Positions 5,882 through 16,021 of a DNA stretch of 16,021 nucleotides are shown piece after piece. The first letter of the stretch is position 1. The number at the start of each line of letters is the position of its first letter. Position numbers and translations under genes: made by a program. The stretch comes from Candidatus Parcubacteria bacterium (GTDB lineage Bacteria; Patescibacteriota; Minisyncoccia; UBA6257; 2-01-FULL-56-20), in contig DAIBYH010000008.1 of assembly GCA_027424065.1 (NCBI GenBank), positions 1 through 16,021 of the forward strand, written 5' to 3'. The notes beneath the pieces were generated by a model, which was given only the letters and a program-made list of their open reading frames with translations, was not told the DNA's origin and made no database searches.

Positions 5882-6535
5882 ATGGATTTACAGGCACAGG
5901 AACGGAATGTCTTTGGAAACCGCGTCAATGCGCTCCGCCGGGAGGGCATGATTCCGGCCGAGCTTTACGGCCACGGCGTTCCGAACCTGCACCTCTCGGT
6001 TGTGGCGAAGGAATTCGGTAAGCTTTATGCCGCGGCCGGAGAGAACACTGTCATTACGATCGAGGTCGGAAAGCAGAAGTTTCCGGCGATCATTCACCAT
6101 GTGGACCGCCATTACCTTTCCGGCGATCCGCAGCACGTGGATTTCTACCAGGTGAAGATGGACGAAAAGATCACGGCCCGCATCCCGCTCGAGTTTGTCG
6201 GCGAATCGCCGGCGGTCCGCGAGAAGGGGGCGGTCATCAACCGGTCCATGACGGAGATCGAGGTGGAGGCCCTTCCGAACGACCTTCCGCACCTCCTGAA
6301 GGTGGATCTTACCGCGCTCGACGATATTGATAAGACCATTTACGTCCGCGACATCACCGCGCCCAAGGGTGTTACCTTCCTGGTGGAAGGGGACACGGCG
6401 GTCGCGACCGCGACGGCGCCCCGCGTCGAGGAAGAGGAAGCCGCGCCGGCCGCCGACGTTTCAACCGTTAAGGTTGAAGCAGAGGAAAAGGTTGCCGAGC
6501 GCGCCGCCAATAAGGCGGAATCCGAAGAAAAATAG
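5882..6535 (+). CDS. rplY: 50S ribosomal protein L25 (general stress protein CTC/TL5 type)
   Basis: A 217-residue long-form L25. The N-terminal 5S-rRNA-binding domain contains NVFGNRVNALRREGMIPAELYG (split here: the NALRREG and PAELYGHG signatures, about residues 16-32) and the HHVDRHYLSGDPQHVDFYQV stretch typical of L25 (around 69-88). The C-terminal TL5/CTC beta domain has PLEFVGESPAVREKG and VDLTALDDIDKTIYVRDI. It ends in an acidic Glu/Ala/Lys tail (about 185-217). The protein binds 5S rRNA in the large subunit. The GTG at 5843 gives a longer frame, but its start would overlap the promoter and adds 13 non-homologous residues; ATG 5882 matches where L25 proteins begin. No Shine-Dalgarno is present. 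A strong terminator follows, so this gene can be its own transcript or the end of the 2711 run. Confidence 0.93.
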   Translation: MDLQAQERNVFGNRVNALRREGMIPAELYGHGVPNLHLSVVAKEFGKLYAAAGENTVITIEVGKQKFPAIIHHVDRHYLSGDPQHVDFYQVKMDEKITARIPLEFVGESPAVREKGAVINRSMTEIEVEALPNDLPHLLKVDLTALDDIDKTIYVRDITAPKGVTFLVEGDTAVATATAPRVEEEEAAPAADVSTVKVEAEEKVAERAANKAESEEK

Positions 6536-6559
6536 ATTCTCATAAGGAATATTCCCCCG

Positions 6560-6584
6560 ATCCCGCCGTACGGCGGGATTTTTT
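6560..6584 (+). terminator. Intrinsic terminator after rplY
   Basis: ATCCCGCCG (6560-6568) pairs perfectly with CGGCGGGAT (6571-6579), followed by a T-run (6579-6584) and lying 25 bases after the stop codon. This is the clearest Rho-independent terminator in the window. Confidence 0.9.
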
Positions 6585-6790
6585 GCGCCCGTCATCTCAA
6601 ACCTTTCTATCATTCCAAGCACTTCTGTCATTCCGAGCGGAGCGAGGAATCCTTTCTGCAAAGAAGAAAAGATCCCTCACTTCGTTCGGGATGACAAGAG
6701 GAGAGACAGGATCCCTCGGCGGGGTTTACCCTGATGCTCGCCGGCGGGTTCGGGATTACAGATTGGTGTTCGGGGTGACGTGATCCCCGG
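6585..6790. repeat. Mosaic of GTCATTCCGAGC-type intergenic repeats
   Basis: The gap between rplY and the next gene contains a long imperfect inverted repeat: 6627-6651 (starting GTCATTCCGAGC) against 6671-6695 (ending TTCGGGATGAC), 20 of 25 positions matching, all five differences being transitions. Degenerate heads precede it (GTCATCTCAAACC at about 6591, ATCATTCCAAGC at about 6609) and a further partial right-arm-like segment follows (GATCCCTCGGCGGGG at about 6710, then TTCGGGATTACA at about 6749). This word family is scattered through intergenic regions of many bacterial genomes and is thought to be a non-autonomous dispersed repeat. No protein gene is supported here. Confidence 0.65.
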
Positions 6791-6801
6791 CAGAGAAATC
6801 A

Positions 6802-6810
6802 TGGTATAAT
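6802..6810 (+). promoter_or_regulatory. Extended -10 promoter for the lytic transglycosylase operon
   Basis: TGGTATAAT (6802-6810) is a perfect extended -10 (TG-n-TATAAT). No good -35 is seen, as is common for extended -10 promoters. ATG 6820 follows after nine bases, so the leader would be at most a few nucleotides. Confidence 0.65.
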
Positions 6811-6819
6811 GAAGTCACT

Positions 6820-8292
6820 ATGGATCAGCCTTTGAGACCGCGCGTTGCGGGTGACATCGTCCCGCGCCGCGCGAATGGAAAAAGTTGGAACGCATTCCGC
6901 GCGTCGCCGGTCCGCCTCAATCTTTCGGTTCGGAAGCGCAGGGTCCGCATCCCGGTCATGAAGGTGCTGCGGCCGGCAGTGATCGCGGCGGCGATCGCTT
7001 TCTTTGTCTTCGGTTCCGCGCTTGCGCCGACGATCTTCACGCGGGCCTCCGGAGATACGGCGACCACGACGGACCCAAACTCCGCGGAGCGGGTTCAGCT
7101 CGAGAATCAGCTCCAGCAACTGGAGGCGCAGATGAACCAGTATCAGGACCAGATCGCAAGCTATGAAAAACAAGGAAAAACCCTGAGCGGCCAGATCTCG
7201 ATCCTGAACGACAAGATCGCAAGCTTGAATCTCCAGATCCGCGCAACCTCGCTCACACTCGCGGAATTGAACCAGAATATTGTGCAGACGCAGACCCAGA
7301 TCGCGACGACGCAAACGGATATCACGAACAAAAAGGCGGCCCTCACCGATCTGTTGCAGGGTCTTTATAAGAGCGACCAGGTCGGCCTGATGGAGGTTTT
7401 CCTGAAGAGTCCGCGGCTTTCCGATTTTTGGAACGAGACGCAGAACGTTTCGCTGCTCCAGGATAACCTGCGTGTTTCCGTCCAACAGGTCGCCGATCTG
7501 CAGGGCCAGCTTCAGGCGCAGGAGCAGCAATTCGAGGCATCGCGTGCCGATACGGCGAACCTTGCCCTCTACCAGAAGGCGCAGGCGAGCGAGATCAACA
7601 GCACGAAGGCACAGAAGAGCCAGCTCCTCGCGGCAACGAAGGGACAGGAGTCGAAGTATCAGACGCTTCTGAAGCAGACCCAGGCGACCGCGGCGCAGAT
7701 CCGGAACCGCATCTTCCAGCTGCTCGGCGGCGGCCAGCTTTCATTCGAGGATGCGTATCAGTATGCGAAGGTCGCTGCCAATGCAACCCAGGTCGACCCG
7801 GCGCTCATTCTCGCCGTGCTGGATCGCGAATCGGCTCTCGGACAGAATGTCGGCCAGTGCAGCTATAAAACCGCGATGAGCCCGTTGAATATCCCGCTTT
7901 TCATGCAGATCACGCAGCGGCTTGGCTTGAACCCCGATACCATGATGGTCTCTTGCGCGAATGCGGATGGCGCGTACGGCGGCGCGATGGGACCGGCTCA
8001 GTTCGTGCCGTCCACCTGGGAGGTCTATGCGACGGAGATATCCCAGGTCACGGGCAACAATCCGCCGTCTCCCTGGAACAACGAAGATGCATTCGTCGCG
8101 ACCGGCCTCTATCTTCAGGATGCAATGACGGGCTGCAAGACCGTGTATACGGCTTCGGCAAGTATCGAGCGTTGCACGGCGGCGAAGTATTACGCAGGCA
8201 GCCGTTGGCGGAACTATCTCTGGACCTATGGACAGGCGGTCGTCCAGCGCGCTCAATCATTCTCGCAGGACATCGCAACGATCACCTCGTAA
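6820..8292 (+). CDS. Coiled-coil (EnvC/CwlO-like) plus MltB-like lytic transglycosylase fusion
   Basis: A 490-residue protein. A basic N-terminal tail (1-46) precedes a membrane helix or signal anchor (about 52-70). Residues about 86-300 are a long Gln/Leu/Ile-rich coiled coil resembling the regulatory coiled coils of EnvC, CwlO and PcsB, including the LLQGLYKSDQVGLMEVFLKS hairpin region. The C-terminal domain (about 308-485) is a lytic transglycosylase: LAVLDRESALG supplies the predicted catalytic Glu337 and GGAMGPAQFVPSTWEVYA (about 387-404) is the MltB/SLT-type substrate-groove motif. It should cleave glycan strands of peptidoglycan at the cell surface. In EnvC-like proteins the coiled coil couples to FtsEX and recruits amidases; here the enzyme itself is attached. 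A start at 6958 would remove the basic tail and leave a plain signal peptide, but the promoter spacing favours 6820. It is followed 5 bp later by mltG. Confidence 0.85.
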   Translation: MDQPLRPRVAGDIVPRRANGKSWNAFRASPVRLNLSVRKRRVRIPVMKVLRPAVIAAAIAFFVFGSALAPTIFTRASGDTATTTDPNSAERVQLENQLQQLEAQMNQYQDQIASYEKQGKTLSGQISILNDKIASLNLQIRATSLTLAELNQNIVQTQTQIATTQTDITNKKAALTDLLQGLYKSDQVGLMEVFLKSPRLSDFWNETQNVSLLQDNLRVSVQQVADLQGQLQAQEQQFEASRADTANLALYQKAQASEINSTKAQKSQLLAATKGQESKYQTLLKQTQATAAQIRNRIFQLLGGGQLSFEDAYQYAKVAANATQVDPALILAVLDRESALGQNVGQCSYKTAMSPLNIPLFMQITQRLGLNPDTMMVSCANADGAYGGAMGPAQFVPSTWEVYATEISQVTGNNPPSPWNNEDAFVATGLYLQDAMTGCKTVYTASASIERCTAAKYYAGSRWRNYLWTYGQAVVQRAQSFSQDIATITS

Positions 8293-8297
8293 TCCGC

Positions 8298-9329
8298 ATG
8301 AACGATCTCTTTCGGGAGGGAGGCACGGGAACGGGGGAGGGATATCCGCGCTTTTTGTTCCGGCGGAAGTATACCCTTCTTGCCGTGATCGGAGTCATCT
8401 TACTTGCTGCTGCGGCCGCCTTTGCCGCCGGCCTTGCTCCTGCCGGGAGCGGCCCGACCGTTCCGGTGACCGTGTCGGCGCACGAAGGATTTTCCGATAT
8501 TGCCGCAGCGCTCTCTGCGAATCATTTGCTTCGTTCGCGCATGGTCTTTGAGGCGGCCGCGCTTCTTTCGGGCGTTGCGTTCCGTGTTCCGTCGGGAACC
8601 TATCTGCTTTCGTCAGGCATGTCCGTTCCGGAGATCCTGCGCGAGCTGTCCCGCGGGCCCCGCACCGTGACCGTGACGATCCCGGAGGGATCCGACCTCT
8701 ATCAGATCGACCGCATGCTTGCCGATGCGGGCGTTATCACGCGCGGCGCGCTCATCGGATTTGCCGCGGACGGAAATTTGGAGGGCAGGCTGTTTCCCGA
8801 CACCTATCAGTTCTTCGAGGGATCGGATGTTGCGACGGTGGTTCAGAAATTCCTGGATAATTTCGCCGCGAAGGCAGGCCCGCTTCTCCCCGCCGATCCT
8901 TCTCTTGCTGAACGGACCCTGACCCTTGCTTCGCTCATTGAACAGGAGGCGCCGGACGCGCATAACGAGAGCATGATCGCCGGCATCATCGAAAAGCGCC
9001 TCAAGGCCGGCATGCCGCTCCAGATAGATGCGACCGTCTGTTACGCGAAGCAGATCGCGCTGCCGGGAGAGGTTGTCGACTGTTCGGCGCTCACGCATGG
9101 CGATTTTGCATCCAGCTCCCCGTACCGTTCGCCGTACAATACCTATCTTTACAAGGGCCTGCCGCCGGGTCCGATCGACGATCCGGGAATCGTCGCGATC
9201 ACCGCGGCGATCCATCCGATCGCGTCTCCTTATTGGTATTACTTGAGCGATCCTGCGACCGGAAAGATCATTTATGCGGCAACGCTCGCCGAGCAGGAAA
9301 CGAACATTAAAAAATATCTGCGTCCGTGA
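8298..9329 (+). CDS. mltG: Endolytic peptidoglycan transglycosylase MltG (YceG family)
   Basis: A 343-residue protein with a short cytoplasmic N-terminus, one membrane helix (about 25-45) and a LysM-like region followed by the YceG domain. Signatures are VTIPEGSDLYQI (about 126-137), LEGRLFPDTYQF (161-172), ASLIEQEAP with the predicted catalytic Glu215 (the first Glu, as in the E. coli VEKE motif), LQIDATVCYA, and SPYNTYLYKGLPPGPIDDPG (about 275-295). MltG cuts nascent glycan strands and is thought to set strand length next to the synthases. The start at 8298 is chosen because a longer frame back to 7953 lies wholly inside the previous gene. The 5-bp gap to that gene indicates an operon of two cell-wall-cleaving enzymes. 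No Shine-Dalgarno is present. Confidence 0.93.
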   Translation: MNDLFREGGTGTGEGYPRFLFRRKYTLLAVIGVILLAAAAAFAAGLAPAGSGPTVPVTVSAHEGFSDIAAALSANHLLRSRMVFEAAALLSGVAFRVPSGTYLLSSGMSVPEILRELSRGPRTVTVTIPEGSDLYQIDRMLADAGVITRGALIGFAADGNLEGRLFPDTYQFFEGSDVATVVQKFLDNFAAKAGPLLPADPSLAERTLTLASLIEQEAPDAHNESMIAGIIEKRLKAGMPLQIDATVCYAKQIALPGEVVDCSALTHGDFASSSPYRSPYNTYLYKGLPPGPIDDPGIVAITAAIHPIASPYWYYLSDPATGKIIYAATLAEQETNIKKYLRP

Positions 9330-9340
9330 CCCTGCCCTTC

Positions 9341-9355
9341 CGGACCCCCGGTCCG
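9341..9355. other. Stem-loop after mltG
   Basis: CGGAC (9341-9345) pairs with GTCCG (9351-9355) around CCCCG, twelve bases after the mltG stop. No T-run follows, so it is at best a weak 3' structure and not a supported intrinsic terminator. Confidence 0.35.
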
Positions 9356-9375
9356 CCTCCGGGTGCCGATAACGC

Positions 9376-9405
9376 TTGACAAGACGGGGGTTCTTGGAGT
9401 TTAAT
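9376..9405 (+). promoter_or_regulatory. Promoter for the rpoBC transcript
   Basis: A consensus -35 TTGACA (9376-9381) and a -10 TTTAAT (9400-9405) are separated by 18 bp. The predicted start near 9412 leaves about 145 nt of leader before rpoB. This is the best -35 in the window and contrasts with the leaderless arrangements upstream. Confidence 0.7.
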
Positions 9406-9422
9406 TACCTACACAACAGGGG

Positions 9423-9464
9423 AACGGTACCGCTCGGCGGAGTTGAAGCGGTTTGCCGTTTTTT
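9423..9464 (+). terminator. Predicted attenuator (intrinsic terminator) in the rpoBC leader
   Basis: AACGG (9423-9427) pairs with CCGTT (9456-9460) and CCGCT (9430-9434) pairs with AGCGG (9447-9451), with a TA/TTTG internal loop and a 12-nt apical loop; a run of six T ends at 9464. It lies about 95 bases before the rpoB start in the sense direction, so it would stop transcription before the gene unless an alternative fold forms. The two five-pair stems and the internal loop make it weaker than the rplY terminator, fitting a conditional role. Confidence 0.5.
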
Positions 9465-9505
9465 GCGCGTAGTAGGGGAACTATGCGCGGAGCTATCAAA
9501 AAACG
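9457..9505 (+). promoter_or_regulatory. Predicted alternative (antiterminator) fold of the rpoBC leader
   Basis: GCGCGTAGT (9465-9473) pairs with ACTATGCGC (9480-9488) over nine pairs, one G-U, around loop AGGGGA. Next to it CGTTTTTT (9457-9464) can pair with AAAAAACG (9498-9505). The second helix uses the terminator's own U-tract and part of its 3' arm, so it excludes the terminator. No ligand-binding RNA family was recognised; a ribosome, an RNA-binding protein or polymerase pausing could choose between the folds. Confidence 0.4.
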
Positions 9506-9558
9506 CGGGAAGAGCATGGCGGGTGCCTTCTCACTTTCAATAAAAAATAAAATAACAA

Positions 9559-16021
<6,463 letters not shown>

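Noticed and set aside
6583..6783. 66-codon plus-strand frame between rplY and the transglycosylase operon
   Set aside because: It runs through the dispersed repeat mosaic and has no protein-like features.
7953..8297. Longer start for mltG
   Set aside because: The extra 115 residues lie entirely within the lytic transglycosylase gene in another frame and match nothing in MltG; ATG 8298 fits the family N-terminus.

Overview
The window looks like chromosomal DNA from an uncultivated Candidate Phyla Radiation (Patescibacteria) bacterium, most likely a Parcubacteria-type lineage with fairly high G+C. The reasons are the WRKVTWYSK-type membrane-anchored hypothetical at 2711, the short gene spacing, the almost complete lack of Shine-Dalgarno sequences, several promoters placed so that mRNAs would be leaderless, and the CPR-like RNA polymerase sequence. 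TGA ends several genes (S53 peptidase, mltG), so the UGA=Gly code of Gracilibacteria/Absconditabacteria is excluded. This placement is an inference from sequence style and was not tested by phylogeny.

Layout. 1-521: a perfect 38-bp palindrome at the very edge, a minus-strand tRNA-Ser(CGA) preceded in the same transcript by a 5' half of a second serine-type tRNA, their promoter, and two tandem near-palindromes. 522-1640: a secreted S53 (sedolisin) peptidase without the usual prodomain. 1644-2687 (minus): a polytopic membrane protein that looks like two DoxX-like units in tandem. Divergent from it, with only 23 bp between the start codons and overlapping -10 boxes, is a plus-strand run: two membrane-anchored exported hypotheticals (2711, 3434), a PilB/GspE-type ATPase (4155) and ribosomal protein L25/CTC (5882), closed by a strong intrinsic terminator (6560-6584). 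6585-6790 holds a mosaic of a GTCATTCCGAGC-type intergenic repeat. 6820-9329: a two-gene cell-wall operon with a coiled-coil/lytic transglycosylase fusion and the endolytic transglycosylase MltG.

9376-16021: the RNA polymerase locus. One open frame beginning at 9559 encodes RpoB and runs without a stop into RpoC, so the beta and beta' subunits are a single polypeptide of more than 2,150 residues (truncated by the window edge). It has its own sigma70-type promoter and a leader of about 145 nt that can fold as an intrinsic terminator or as an alternative structure that captures the terminator U-tract, with a small upstream ORF overlapping the rpoB start.

The window therefore combines transcription (RpoBC), translation (L25, tRNA-Ser), envelope remodelling (two lytic transglycosylases) and surface or secretion functions (PilB-like ATPase, exported proteins, secreted peptidase). 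The two observations most worth following up are the natural rpoB-rpoC fusion and the attenuator-like architecture of its leader.
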